DNA of 64,000 nucleotides from Urechis unicinctus (GCA_034190875.2 CM067343.1:42174109-42238108), one strand, 5' to 3'. Counted from the stretch's first letter, positions 1 to 12,474 are shown. Made by a program: numbers and translations. The notes: a model not told the origin generated them from the sequence alone.

Positions 1-2350
1 GCTTACTCAGTACCGAACCAGAACTGCAGTAAGGTCATAATGGGCATGCTACGCTTGAAGTAGCAAATGTCAGATCCAGTCATAAAATGCGACATGTTAC
101 CTCAATCTGCCAACCCCTCGAGACGTAGCATTCTCTTCACACTGTTAAGGAAACTACTATCATTTTCACACAAGATAAATGATACCTTTAATGCCGTTAC
201 ATCAACATAACTGTGCGCAAATACCGTATTGTATTGATGGCGATTCATTAGGGGTCTCGCCTCATTGAATTGCATTTGGGCGCCAAAGTTTTTGAATTGA
301 TATGTGAAGTACTTATTAACAGCTGCATACGGTGTATTGAAGTATGCACTCACCTTGACCTAGAAACCCAACAGTCAGGTTCATAACGTGGATTATCGGA
401 CCAGAAAGGAATAGAATTATGCAGTTTCGGCAGTCTTTGGGTCGACAGCTTAGGAGCGGAACGTTACATCTAGGGAGGTAAACGACTTATGCGCTATCTG
501 CCTTCCGATGTCCCATTAACTCCTGATATGATTTCAGAAGGTAAATGCTAAAAGTTGTCTAAGTGAGACGGACAGGGTCCACGCGGCATATTAGTGAAAT
601 GAAGGGAGTGTACCTCATTGGTAACGTTAGTGATAGGGTGCATTGTTAAGCAATGTGGCACTGTGCTGTGTCATGTGATAATATAGTTACAACCCACCGT
701 TGTGGTGTATCAGTGGTGTAATAAAATCAATAATATTCCCGTCAGACTGTAAATAATCACAGTATAAGACCTTATAGAGTTATGCAGTAGTTGTAGCGTC
801 ACGTTACAACACCACGAAGTGATAGTACATTATGATGTGTGGTCACTATTTCCATGAAGTTCAATACACCAAGTGCTGTTCAACTTGGCGATGTGTGTAA
901 CTGTTAGTTACATGTCAATCTGCTTCTAACACCTGACGAGACTGTAGTGATAGACCATCAAGCTTGTGATTGACACTTGATTCCTGAACAGAATGCTTAA
1001 TGGAACACGACTGCAGTACCGAAATGAGCGAAAACAAGCTAGTGAGCATAACGAGTCGTCATTCTTGTGTTTCTTTATTTGGAAGTTTAATGTTTGAACA
1101 ATACGTCGAGAGGATCCTGAGAAACGTCATAATCGTCAATAGAACTTAGTGCATTGACAATAAAGGCCAGGTGCTTACAAGTCTCTTTTAAATAGCAGTA
1201 AGTTTTTGGGTCGCTGAAAAGATCCATGCATTTGCACCATCAATATCAGAAACTATGTTCGCGAACAAAACGAGAAGGCTACACAATAGCAAGTGAACAA
1301 TAAACCACATCAGCCTTTTAATGGATAATGTACCTGAACCTTAAGCCCATCGATTGAAAATGCAGAAGGCATTGTTAGATATACGTGATAATCTAGCTAT
1401 GGTGAAGGCTAAATCGTGCTTAATGCAACTCAAAAATATTGTTTGCAGTGTTAATCAGCCTCATTATTTGCGGTACGACTTGTTGCATAGTAGATCAAAT
1501 AACGCGAATGACAAATGCAAATATTGGCATCATGATAGCGTTTGTGGTGAAGTGTCATTCCAAAAATCGTATGACGTGCCATGATTTATGTAACATTGCA
1601 TGAACAAAACAGCAATCATACAGCGTATTTACAGTTTTTTATCTGATTTGAAAGTATATAGGCATGTTACGCTTTCTAGTCAGTAAATATTCATTAACAT
1701 GGCATACGTGCCATCCATTATGACAACTTCAGTTGGAATAATTAGCTAAAACAATAGTGCCAATGAATCATCAAATTGGATAACACACTGTGAGACACCT
1801 CCTACCTTAAAATGAGCAATGACAACGAAACTATTGCCAAAGCACTTCCCTAGTGCAGTCACATATCGCTTTGTCGGCATTGAGACACGCTTTGCAGATC
1901 ATTTATACACTCTTTCCATAACCTATGATCATTCCCTGTACTAATCGGTTTCGCTCAATGAGTCTGTCCAATTAAATTACTTTGTGTTGGCAAGTTAGGA
2001 ATAAAGTTCATATACATCTGACTCTGTCATTCGATACATATCGATATCAAATATGCGTTTGCGTCGCCAATAGAATACTCATGGAACACGAATACCAACA
2101 ACGTCAATTTTACATATGCGGAAGTTGCCGTTAATTGACTTATATCAACCAAATATATTAGCGTATCTACAGTTTTATAAAAGACTGATGTACGTCATCA
2201 ATGGGACAATAAAGACATGCGTTGCATGACGCATACAAATTACAATTCCATAACGAATAAATCATAACGATAAATCATGATCAGGCCGGCTGTTAATGCA
2301 TACACAAACGGATTTAGCAGCGGTGAAATTACCAGCACTGACCACGTGAT
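1..2350. other. AT-rich noncoding stretch
   Basis: I see no gene here that I can support. An open frame on the minus strand at 102-353 (83 codons) is the only stretch with protein-like composition, but I do not recognise it and it lacks clear splice context. The rest is AT-rich and broken by stops in all frames. Confidence 0.4.
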
Positions 2351-2355
2351 GTTCC

Positions 2356-3175
2356 ACATGTCACTATCAAATCACCCTGATTCACTTCGAGTCCATAACC
2401 AAACATTTCCATGTCATCTCAGACAAAGTCCACCAGATTATGTAGCTCCGTTTTAATGCGATACCCTTGATCCTTCCCTGCTGATCTGATCAGGGCGTGA
2501 TGAGTAATATTCCTGACTTGAGGTTTGGTGCTGTGAATCTTTGTCAGATGTGACTGCAACAATTCCGACTTACCTCCTGTCATTTTCGACAATAAAAGCT
2601 CTGAATCTTGCGTCATGGTGTCCAACTTCATGATGTAATCATAGCGTATATTGTACGGCAGGGCTAAATTTGTGTCCCAGCGGGAGTCGTAAGGTGATTT
2701 GTTGTCTATGACCACCCTCACAATTTCACGTATACTAACGTTCAAGTTAATAGGTGTTTCTCTTCTCTTCATCTCAATTTGATTGTCACATCCGCGCATA
2801 TTGTGTTAATGTATATCACAACATTTCTTGTTTGGCCCCCTAGCAGGTCGTATACAATCTAATTTATAAATAAGGAAACTCGTGATCAAGTTGCGTTTTT
2901 TGTCAAGCGATTAAGGGTTCAAATATGGCAATTTAAACTAGGCCAGGTACGATTTGTCATGGGGCAAGTAAATGTTTCCGGGTCTTGTCGCATTTGATGA
3001 CGCTATGAGAAAAAAACTGCGTCCACAAGCACGAGTCCACCTTTGGTAAAACTGCCATCGGGATATGACGTCGTTCGTCGACAAGGATATGCCGGAGAGA
3101 AAATTCGTTGTTTTGAGGACCCTGTGGATATGTTAATTGCATCTCCGGGTGCATATTACAGCAGTTGAGAAGCAT
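2356..3175 (-). pseudogene. carbohydrate sulfotransferase-like (CHST family) pseudogene
   Basis: Two minus-strand open stretches (2957-3175 and 2419-2799) resemble a Golgi carbohydrate sulfotransferase, which transfers sulfate from PAPS to glycosaminoglycan or glycoprotein sugars. The upstream part has VDERRHIP followed by LPKVDSCLW, matching the region of the 5'-phosphosulfate-binding loop (usual form PKVxxTxW). The downstream part has YDSRWDTNL then YDYIMKLDTM, the family's conserved C-terminal block. An in-frame TGA at 2419-2421 precedes DDMEMFGYGL, which looks like the normal C-terminus (acidic residues then FGY), so the reading frame continues past the stop. The 3'-phosphate-binding block expected between the two parts is missing or lies in the 158-bp gap. 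I read it as a degenerate or incompletely spliced copy. The family call rests on motif resemblance only. Confidence 0.55.
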
Positions 3176-4677
3176 GGATAGGCGCTGAGTTTGAAGACTA
3201 GTTTTGCGTGGGTTTTCATCTGAAATTCATACAGATTACACATTGATGAAGCAGATATTCCTTTGCTTTCAGTTGTGGCCCATAAAGTAATTTCTTAATA
3301 AAATCAAATTGATGTAACGAATACAATACAAACCAAAAACCATTTCGCAATTTCTTTTACCACTAGACCCACTGTAAGTAACTGGAGAATAGGTCATCGA
3401 AAATCATCGCCATAAGCCACAGCACCAAATACATGACAATGGTGTGCATGGCACATGGCTCAGTAAATACCCGCTTCTATATCTAGCTGGTGCTACATGC
3501 GATGCACATTACATCTGGGTAGGTATGAACATGTACGCTAACATTTTTCTCAATGCAGAATACTTGCCGGTGTGACAATGGCCCGATCAATTCGTATACG
3601 ACAATTTCCCTGTCAGAAACCCATGGTGCCGGGCTATATGGAGAGGCAGTCGCTTGATTCATTTAAACACCATAATGAGCAGTAACATGAAAATGACGCT
3701 GAAAATCAACCCCACTATCCAGTACTTGCCTGTATTTCAAGTTAAGTGTATGATAATACCAGTTTTGAAGGCTAGCCTGTACCAACGATAGTCATACCTT
3801 TCGAATTACCATGACGACGACCAGGGACGGAAACAGACGTCGAATGCATATATTGTTAAATTAGCATGCAAAGATATGAGTGAAGCAAATTTGAGGGAAT
3901 ATATATTTCTAAATAGTCCGTCACAGCGCCCTGGTTCTCGCAGCCTATTCACTGGCTCACATATCTCCAACAACTGTAATTTGCATCACTCATGCTGTCA
4001 ACCGGAATCAGCCGAACTTTTATGACATTGTAATTGGGAAAATTACACTACCTGGTACAGGCGGCGCAAGATGCTGCACTCGACGGTAGTTCAAGTAAAG
4101 TATAGTTGTCACCAAAGAGCTGCACACACAAATCAGCGCTTTGAAATTGGCTCTGTAATATGCTTCAAATGTCATCCTTCCGCTTTCTCTTTGGACCACA
4201 CTTTCCGGTACTGTTGATTACGGATTAAATAAGTAACCGTTCATGAATCATGTTTGATTCAGAACTGATGCAACGGCGTATGCAAATTATCTGGATATAT
4301 CATATGATAGAGTTAGTCTGTCCTACACTCGATTTGAAAATCGAGTATCCTACTCTCCGAGCACCTGTGACTGTACTATATACGTACTGCATACATCCAC
4401 GTATTCAGTTATAGATACAGCAGCAAGTCAAAGCGCCCGATTTTGCCTGCATGAATGTTGTTCAACGACGGGTCATCAGGCGCTTGTTGTAACGCTATCT
4501 TGTACACACCGCCAGCTCGTCCAACCGTATACCGCGCTGGGTGATATTTCTGTGATACACGTTTTATTGACACGATTAATCGGCCTTGCGAATTAATTTG
4601 GTTGTTTCATTAATTGGTTTGGGAAAATTTCTGTCTTGTTATTTTGTATTCGTTTGTTTATTTTGTACATAGCTACA
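3176..4677. other. noncoding stretch
   Basis: No open frame longer than about 60 codons with recognisable content, no tandem repeat and no RNA gene seen. It separates the sulfotransferase-like copy from the pogo relic. Confidence 0.4.
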
Positions 4678-5300
4678 TCAATTATTTGCATCCCCGTATT
4701 TCGTTGTCTTGAACGATAATATAGTAATAGAACAACTCACACGGCCTGGAACGATGTGAGTGCCTTTTCGAGACACGATCCGCTGAGGTGTGTGCTGAAG
4801 GCTAAACCCAGACTCATCCATATTCCTAATGCGACTCGCGGCGTTAGGTTCCATTTCGTTGACGATTGGTCCAAGGGAACCAAAGTAGGCGTCTGCTGTA
4901 TCCCTGTTCATGCATTTGGTACGCGCAGTGCTGAGCTTCTGAGTATTTTGAATTGCAATATCTGGGAACCTATTCTTGAGCCCCGCAAACCAGTCCTTCC
5001 CTGTAATATTGCCGTGGTCGGAGGTTCGGATATTATATGATTTAGCCATCTGACCAGCCCTCTTCATCAACTGGATTCGGGACACACCAAACCCTCTCCC
5101 GACTGACTTCATAGCCACATCTACCAATTCTATTTCCAGGACAGGCGGTAAGGCTGCGGGTCTCCCGGCTCTCGCTCTCTCTTCTATCCGACCACTATAC
5201 CATCTACTATCGTACGTATGGAAGTGCCCATCTTACTGCCGAAACAGTCACAGAGACTGGATTCGCTATAGGATTTGTAAGTAGCTGCTTTGCGAGGCAT
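4678..5300 (-). pseudogene. pogo/Tigger-like transposase fragment
   Basis: This is the N-terminal half of a Tc1/mariner-superfamily transposase of the pogo type, which would bind its terminal repeats and cut and paste the element. The start MPRKAATYKSYSE at 5300 opens a psq-type helix-turn-helix. After a frameshift near 5,190 the frame continues to 4678. That frame carries a CENP-B-type DNA-binding block (DWFAGLKNRFPDI, then KLSTART) and the beginning of the DDE catalytic domain (IRNMDESGFSL, holding the first Asp). The rest of the catalytic domain, including the second Asp and the third acidic residue, is absent, so it is a truncated, inactive copy. No terminal inverted repeats were found by eye. 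Confidence 0.7.
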
Positions 5301-6440
5301 TACTGGAAGTAGGAAGTTCTTAATTGTTTATATTGATCATTGCTTTATTTATATTATGCGTTCTCCATTACTTTTCACTATAAATTTTCTTTAAAATGTA
5401 TGGAGATTGAAACTATACTATAGCTAAATTTTTGACAGGATTATCACCTTACTAATATGACATTATAATTGTGTCATTTGTAATAGAACAATCATACAAC
5501 AACTTGGTTCGATGCTCTGTTCTTCGGAGGGTCCAATGGGAACCTGTCCCCGTGTTGAAAAATTGGTGGTTTGATATATGGCTCAGATCTTTGGCTACAT
5601 ATATCAGCTGTATGATTATTATTATATTCCTCTTAAGGCATCACGCCGTCATTTTTGTTGCTTGCACATTTAAGTTGAAATAACCCGTTGAGGATTTATT
5701 AAAGATAAACTGTTTTAAAGCCTGTTAAGATTGGTAATGTGTCATCGTGTGCTTATATCATTGTATGGTCATAATGAAAGGTTCGTTCAACCATGGGACT
5801 GGAATAATTTGAAGTAGTCACATTTTGACTGGCTTCCTTTCGGGTGTGCTCCTTTGCCGCCTGACGAAATTGTTGGAGGGTAATTTTGAACACTTATTTG
5901 AATCTTTCATTTCACATTAACTTTGATGAAATAGCAGTTTTATTTCCAAAATTATTAAATTTGTTAAAGTAACCCTCAACAATAACGACAACATGAGATG
6001 GCACGAAAATAATCACCGCAGAGAGGGCGGTAAAATTCATATTACATGATCACAATCTGTCACATGACTTGTAATCGGATCATGAGACAATATTGCATCA
6101 TCTATTCGGGGTTCTGCTTCAAGATCATTGAATCGTTGAATGACGAGATGAATAAGTTATTCATTGCTTTTCAAAGTGTTCAATGCGGTGCATATAAAAT
6201 GCAATAACAATGAGTCCACATGGCACCGGACCGTTCTGTGTAGCAATCATTCAAAGCTTTTATTAACAAGTTATTGGAGAGTTGAATCCTCCTTATTTTT
6301 GAAGTCGGTCATCCGGGAACTCGAATTTCCGCCGGCCTTGGTTACGCCTGGCGACGATTGTTTTCGGGTACTTCCATTTCCGTCATCGGCGTTGATCAGT
6401 GTTGCTGCGTTGGCGCTCGGAATATGCATTGTTTTTCTTT
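5301..6440. other. noncoding stretch
   Basis: AT-rich and without a recognisable gene. A short frame starting MAYQYEDMLPSEVLC at 6452 lies just downstream and may be an upstream exon of the SWIM/YqaJ gene that follows, but this is unproven. Confidence 0.35.
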
Positions 6441-6732
6441 ATTTAGTCGAACAATGGCTTACCAGTACGAAGATATGCTGCCCTCCGAAGTTCTGTGTCG
6501 TAACAGAGAGAGATTGAGGTTGATAGGCGTGGAATTGTGTCCATATTAGATGCATAGCAGAGTAGGAATTATTCGAGTTTTTGCTGATATCATAGCTACC
6601 CCTGTGTCATAAATATTATTTTATCATACAGCCTTTTGCAGTGAACTATTACAATAAAAACATTTTTACATTCTACATGACCAGTGTCTCCCTGTAATGG
6701 TCATTGTTAGTAAATAATATTGTGCTGTTTCA

Positions 6733-6987
6733 GGTTAGGAGAAAGCTGCTGCCATATTGCAGCATTGCTTTTATGAAATGGAGGCTGCAGTGCGCTTTGG
6801 ATGCACCAGTCTCGCATACACTGATGTGCCTTGGGCATGGAACTCCTGCTTCACTGATTCCATCACACCAGCCCCAATAGCAGACATCAAATTCTATCAA
6901 GAAAAGGCCTACAAGAAAATACAAGAATCAAAAAGACCACGAAAAGCTGCCCCTACTGAATCTACCACTGAATCTAAACAAACGTGA
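6733..6987 (+). pseudogene. SWIM-type protein C-terminal exon (YqaJ-associated gene, first part)
   Basis: The frame ending at 6987 contains a block around YTDVPWAWNSCF followed by TPAPIADIKFY. That block follows the SWIM zinc finger in a large invertebrate family that carries a YqaJ-type viral recombinase domain. The upstream boundary looks like an acceptor (TTTCAG at about 6,730). The C-terminus is basic (KRPRKAAP). The next expected domain, YqaJ, resumes at about 7.74 kb on the same strand, and a gypsy fragment in the opposite orientation lies between. The function of the family is not established; single-strand annealing or exonuclease activity is inferred from the YqaJ fold. Confidence 0.5.
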
Positions 6988-7179
6988 CAAAGCCATTGAA
7001 TATGGAACTAGAACTATTTATTCATAATGGTAATGTCGGAATAGACATTATGACTTCTCCACCCTGAGATAATTTCATACATACAAAGTAATGATACTAA
7101 GGAAAAGGTAGACTGCCTTTAGCCTTGTAGAATAATCTGACCATCGGCATTATTCTGGCTTCGACTATGTAGTGTACAA

Positions 7180-7768
7180 TTATAAGTACAACACATAAGG
7201 GTACAATGGTAAGGGTGAGCTAATCATAGGTTCAGCCGTTTGATGTGAACGTTTCTGCTGACAATGAGAGCAATGTCTGATGTGATGGTCAATTTCCGTT
7301 GACGAACCTGGCCACCAGGCTGTCTGACTGGCTCTGTCCCGACTTTTGCTGATCCCAAGGTGACCATGATGTATCTTCTCTAAGATCTCTCGTCGCAACG
7401 ACTGTGGTACGAAAATCCTAGATCCACGAATTAGTAATCCACCCACGACACTCAGCTCAGCTGCTGATGCATGATGGTTACTTGCTATGTGTTGCTTAAA
7501 CAATTCATCGGCACGACATATGTCAATTGTCTTGGCTAATGTCAACTTTTCTTCATTGAAGAGACATACACATAGTGGTTTTTCCTTTCACGCCAAGGAC
7601 AACTCTGTCCTTTATCAGTTCATCTTTCAAGTTCTGATACTCGCAAGTAGATTCAAGAGTCTTGAGATCAGTCACATAGTGATCAAACTCGGACTCGGGA
7701 GTCCAATTTGTGTCTACTGTTAAATTTCCAGCTTTATAGTTATATGTACACCGGCGAAACTCCAACAA
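7180..7768 (-). mobile_element. Ty3/gypsy retrotransposon fragment (gag remnant joined to integrase zinc-binding domain)
   Basis: Two adjacent minus-strand frames come from a gypsy-type polyprotein. The frame at 7553-7768 has a gag-like block (STCEYQNLKDELIKDRVV). The frame at 7180-7545 carries the integrase H2C2 zinc-binding domain: HHGHLGISKSRDRA followed by HCSHCQQKRS. In a full element protease, reverse transcriptase and RNase H lie between these parts, so a large internal deletion has occurred. No LTRs were found beside it. It sits within the SWIM/YqaJ gene in the opposite orientation and presumably inserted there, though both pieces are old. Confidence 0.7.
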
Positions 7769-8265
7769 CTGCTATTCGTCCATCTAGAGAGCTCCCCCTG
7801 AGTGACATCGGACCTCACATTGACTTTAGGTTAGAGAAGTCTGGACTCATTATATCATCAGAACCCTCTTTTCTTGGTGCGACCCCTGCTGCCAATATCT
7901 CGCGCAAGCGTTGTGGTGATGGTGTGTTAGAAATCAAATGTCCTTACAAGTATCGGTCCATCCCACTCAGCGTAGCTTCTCAGCATAATGAGTTTCCATT
8001 AGATGTTCATCGAAATGTGAAACCAACCATTCCTACTTCACCCAAGTGCAGATGCAGATATATGTGTGTGATGTTTCTCATGCTGACTTGATGGTTTGGA
8101 CAGAAGTAGACCGAGTAGTAGTAAAAATAAGGAAAGATGAATCATTCTTGTGTTCTCTTAAAGTTAAATTGATCACTTTCACTTACTTAGCACGAAGTAA
8201 TACACCAGGTGTTATGATCGACTTACGAAAATGTTATTTTGGAGCCGAGGTTAGATTGTTGCAAT
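7741..8265 (+). pseudogene. YqaJ-like viral recombinase domain, degenerate (second part of the SWIM gene)
   Basis: YqaJ proteins are PD-(D/E)XK nucleases related to lambda exonuclease. The segment shows GLIISSEPSFLGATP followed by the catalytic ExK block GVLEIKCPYKYR, and after a frameshift near 8,025 the family block FTQVQMQIYVCDVSHADLMVW. The Asp expected directly after GATP is replaced (the copy reads GATPAANIS), so one metal ligand seems lost. It is on the same strand as the SWIM exon at 6.7-7.0 kb, with the gypsy fragment between. I read it as one inactivated gene; a host gene with intronic insertion is the alternative. Confidence 0.6.
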
Positions 8266-8274
8266 AATGCCGAA

Positions 8275-10025
8275 TATAGATTGCCTCTAAAGACCGTCCA
8301 CCCGCCAACCCGATACAAGGAATGACAGACCGCGAGTTTTAATCCGACACGCGGCAGCACGGGACAATGCGGTCCCTCGCCCGCTTCCGGTGGTCACATA
8401 CGCGCGGTTTACGTATAACGCCGAGTCCTACGTTATTTTTGATCGAACCTCTCGAGTTGTATCATTGATAACCTTGAGAAAAATCATCACTCATGGATAA
8501 GTACGACCTTACAACCATTGACAATATAGCTGAAGAAGCTGAACCTGAAGCTGAGGTCAGCAACTTCTTGGAATGCCCATACAGTTACCGCTCAGTGTCA
8601 AACTACACCTCATCTTTCATGAACAAATGTGTCAACTTCGCGTCCATATCCACCTGCCGCATGCCTGCCTACCTCGCAGCTCTTCCCCCAGCAAACCAAT
8701 ATGGAGGTTTTTCACAAACCTATGAAGTGCTCAAAAAGCCCACTCTCTAGCGCAGCGCATTGACAGCGACAGCTTTACCCTAGACAATTCGTTACTATCA
8801 TTTTCACATAGGCGCGTGACGTAGTGCCAACTGCGAGAATTCTTCGTCGCAATGGAACAAAACGGAATAATTTGTGTTCACGCGTTAACCGTGAAATAAG
8901 CGCATTAAGGTCCTCCCACCCCTCGCATTCGGTCGTCCGGTGTGAAGGTCATAGTTGCCTACTCTAAGCCCATTAAGTGAACCATTTCACATGTGTACTT
9001 TCACTTTAAAGCATTTTCATCAAAGAATGATCGAGTTATCAATAAATCATTCTGTCTGATAGCGAGAAATTTACGGTAACTGGAAATATACATGACATAA
9101 TCACCGATTCAACGAGTGCCATCATGATGTTCTTATGAAGTAATATCATAACGTTCACGAAAGCAAACATAAAACACGTTATGATAATCTGTTGGGAGGA
9201 TGGGTGGAGGGGCAGTTTTCGAATCCTGGCTAAGACCCTGGTGCCTGCACCAAGAAAGGAAAAACCAGTGCCAGCGCAACACCTTGCTTTCAAAAAAACA
9301 AATTGAATCATGAGGAATTCCTCAGGGGTTTGGGTTATGGGTGTCCCAGAGTAACACCCACTTGGCAAGGACACTCTGACTTTCTTGAAAGGTGCGTATA
9401 GCCAAATACGTAAAAAGCGCGGCTCTGAGATTAATCAGCTTGAGAGAATCAAGTTCCAGCTTGCTCTTAGGGTTAAGCTCATGAGGTAAACTGGGGAAGG
9501 CGTTACTGAGTATGTTGAACCTGTCTTTCGGCACGCACAAGAGGCACTACTAACCCCCGAAATGATTGACGAGGCCATGAAAAGGCGGTCGTCCAAGAAA
9601 GTGGACTAACAGAGGGTCAAACTGGGAGTTTGAAGATATAAAAACTCTGGAGCTAGGCATCTTCTGCTATCTTCCCCTCATTTGGGGCTCATACATTGAG
9701 CTGCCATCAGAACTAACAAAATAAGAAGGCAATAATCAACATGAGGAACAGGGATAACAACTGGCTTAGGTGGTCAATTCTCTCTGCCTCACACCCAGCG
9801 GCACAAAAACCCCAAAGAATGTCTTAATACGAAAAGAACGACGGCCTAGATTTCTCCGGCATCGATGCTCTAATCCCTATATCCCACATTGGCAAGGTCG
9901 GGAAACAAAGCAACTTAGACTTGAATGTATTAGGGTGGGAATAAGGGTGGGGTAAAGCAATATATCAGCAAACAACCAGTCGACATTCACCCATTAACCA
10001 CATGCAGATCCACTACACATGAATC
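8275..10025. other. noncoding stretch with one unrecognised short frame
   Basis: A plus-strand frame at 8493-8750 (starting MDKYDLTTIDNIAEE) has balanced composition but I recognise no family. GC-richer DNA at 8,280-8,460 has CpG-containing stretches and might be a promoter region. Nothing else could be supported. Confidence 0.3.
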
Positions 10026-11700
10026 TAAGACCTGAACCACGTGTTATACGACCAGAATAAACATAAATGCCTCAAATATTTCTGCGAGCATTCTCTACAT
10101 GAATACTCTAAGGAAGACCTTCTTCAGGCTAACAATCCAGAATGTAAAGGAATAGGTCAAAGTTGTAACACTATTCTAGCTCATTCGACTTTGAAACACT
10201 TCCCCTTAAATTATTCAGTACGACATAGTCTGTGTCAACCCCCGCCGCGTGGTAGGGGTGTGACCCTTAAAGCCTATTCTGGCCTACCGTGTCAGTTGGT
10301 CAAATATCACGTGGGCGGCAAGCCAGCAGCCCTGGGGTCTTTATAAGCAACGACACGTGGGTCAGTCAGCGAGATTTATCTAGCCAAGGGAGGAGATTTG
10401 TCTAGTCGAGAGACGACATTCTGACCACGATCCAAGTGAAGCTTCATTGTTAAAAGCTCAGTAAAAACAATCAGCAACTCTACTCCTGGACTCGCGTTAC
10501 TTATGCCAGAGGAGGGAAAAAACAAGCTCCCTGTCCAAAACTGGCACAAGCAGCTTCGGCCCCTACGTTATCTATGCACTCACAGTCAGGCCCTGCACTA
10601 GACCCGTCTAAGAGCAACACCCAGAAGACGGAGCAACCTGAGGCCTGCGGCTATGGTTATGTAGTGGTGAGTTGTGATGGCCATACAAATGACCCTGTAG
10701 TGGATAGAGGACCTGATGCTGCCGAGGAATTCTTGCAAGGCCTGCAGCAGGATGAGCATAAGATAAAAAAAATCTTATCCAAACCTGCAACCATGGGAAT
10801 GACACCGCAGGATAAACAAACCCACAAGACAGCAACTCAATGTCATATATGCTACAAGCCACTATTTTGTGATTACTGTCACATAACAGGAAAGTACAAG
10901 GGACCAGCCCACAATGCATGCGACCTGAAGTTGCGATTGAACCGTAAAACAACAACTATACCAGTTGTCTTCCTCAACCTACGGGGCTATGACTCCCACC
11001 TCTTGATGCAAGCTATCAGCAAGGTGGAAGGCCTAATCAACTGCATCCTCAATAACATGGAGAAGTAGTTTTCGCTGTCCCTATGGCAGTTACACTTCAT
11101 TGACAGTGCTCAGTTCCTCTTAGCATCGCTCGGCGAGCTAGTTGTGGTAAACAACCCGAGAGCTTTCGCTGTGACTGCTAAGAGGCAGCTGCTCTCGCGA
11201 GGTTTGACACATCGCTACCACCGATGCAGGAGTTCTGCAGCATACTGTCGGAGCAAGGCATAACCAACAAAAACTACAAGCATGCCGACAATGTATGGAA
11301 CACGTTCGACTGTCACAACATGGGCGACTATCACAATCTGTGCCTGCCAGAAGTATTTGAGATCTTCTGCCAAACCTCCCTGCGACAGTATGGATTGGAC
11401 CACTTCTGCACCGGCCCAGGACTGTCATGGGATGCTTACCTGAAAAGCACAGTCGTAGAGCTGGAACTGTTGACCGGCAATGACCAGCACCTATTCATTG
11501 AGCAGGGACTACGTGGAGCAAAGGCCAACAGGCCACATGAGCAGGGATTCGACCAGCATAAGCCAGCAAGCTATATCCAGTACCTCGATGCAAACAACAT
11601 CATGGGAAATGAGCCAGCCTCTACCAACAGGGTCCATAGAGTGTGTGGCGAACCCGGAAGCCCTGAGACACAGCTGCAAGAAAAGCGGACTATGATTTCC
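10026..11700 (+). pseudogene. Polinton DNA polymerase B fragment (copy 1: zinc, exonuclease and start of palm)
   Basis: The fragment aligns by eye with the polymerase of the large Polinton at 36.9-40.5 kb, on the opposite strand. From left to right it has a Cys-rich block (FCEHSLHEYSKEDLL), a 338-bp insertion, then PEEGKNK and QNWHKQL. Next come the HNH-like zinc cluster (CHICYKPL, then CHITGKYKGPAHNACDLK) and the exonuclease II block LRGYDSHLLM. The exonuclease III region follows (NMGDYHNLCLPEVFE), then the start of the palm at YLDANN. Several stops and frameshifts break it. At the position where the large element has a TAG (after SHLLM), this copy has a glutamine codon. Homology ends at about 11,690, mid-gene, a few codons after the motif A region. 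Confidence 0.85.
10164..10501 (+). mobile_element. probable solo LTR of a Ty3-like retrotransposon inside the polymerase fragment
   Basis: About 338 bp interrupt the polymerase homology between the codons for GIGQ and MPEEGK. The insert starts TGTAAC and ends GTTACT, close to the TGTAAC...GTTACA termini common in gypsy-type LTRs. It holds a TATA-like box (TCTTTATAAGC, about 10,339) and downstream AATCAGCAACTC sequence of R/U5 character. No exact target duplication remains visible, so the call is tentative. Confidence 0.45.
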
Positions 11701-12460
11701 GTTGATGTTTTCCAGCACGTTATTTCTGCTGAACTGAATATCACCAGTCAATCATAAAAACAAAAATAAGGAAATGGGGTTTTCCCCACAATACATCAGT
11801 CCATTTGAAATCTAACATTAGGGTTATTCGTGGTACAATAACAGTTTAATTCGATAATCACACTGATATCTTGGCCTTTTGGAAGACAAGTTCTGTTGTC
11901 GTTTTGCTTGTCAATGGTACAGCACATCCACTGATAATTACCATGAAAACCGCGGAGCTTAAACTATTCGGCTTGTGTTGTCCACTGCTTATGAATAAGA
12001 TCGAACACTCTCTGTAAGGCTTCATTTGCCTGTGGAAAATGTTCAGGTTGACAAATTAAGTGTTTATATCCCTTCATTGCAATTTGTGGTTTCAGTCGAT
12101 AAATGTGTGTTTTATCCCTGATATGATCACATACGGACATGCCTTCTACTAGAGCTGCTCTGGGGTTGAAATGAGCTCTATCCCAGAAGCCTCTGAACAT
12201 GACATCATCAACGGAGGGCTAGCTGATCATGATAGCTACATACAACTGGATGTATATCTAACGCAAGCTCTCATGACAAAATTAAAGTGCCTCTGATATC
12301 AATTTTCCTTGGTTGTTATATATAACCAAATGAAATATAAAGTTGCGTTTACTCGGTTTTTGTGGTTCAATTTTCGAACAATCTCCCAAGCATAACGTAA
12401 ATTAAAATATTAAGTCGATTTTTCGGCACTCGCCGCCATTTTCCAAATATTCGGCCCGCC
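11701..12460. other. noncoding stretch with an unrecognised minus-strand ORF
   Basis: A 78-codon minus-strand frame (11964-12200, starting MFRGFWDRAHFNPRAALVEG) has convincing protein-like composition, but I recognise no family and see no partner exons. The remainder is AT-rich, with no repeat or RNA gene noted. Confidence 0.3.
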
Positions 12461-12466
12461 ATCTCG

Positions 12467-12474
12467 TGACGTCA
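12467..12474 (+). promoter_or_regulatory. CRE-like palindrome TGACGTCA upstream of a candidate first exon
   Basis: A perfect TGACGTCA lies 47 bases before the ATG at 12521. CCGCCATTTT at about 12,433 adds to a promoter-like setting. Binding by CREB/ATF factors is inference. Confidence 0.35.

Noticed and set aside
2880-2930. tRNA-like GGGTTCAAAT segment
   Set aside because: Flanking sequence does not fold into a cloverleaf and no A box was found at the right distance.
11138-11428. Minus-strand Cys-rich frame opposite the polymerase fragment
   Set aside because: Shadow of the plus-strand polymerase homology, with no independent motif support.
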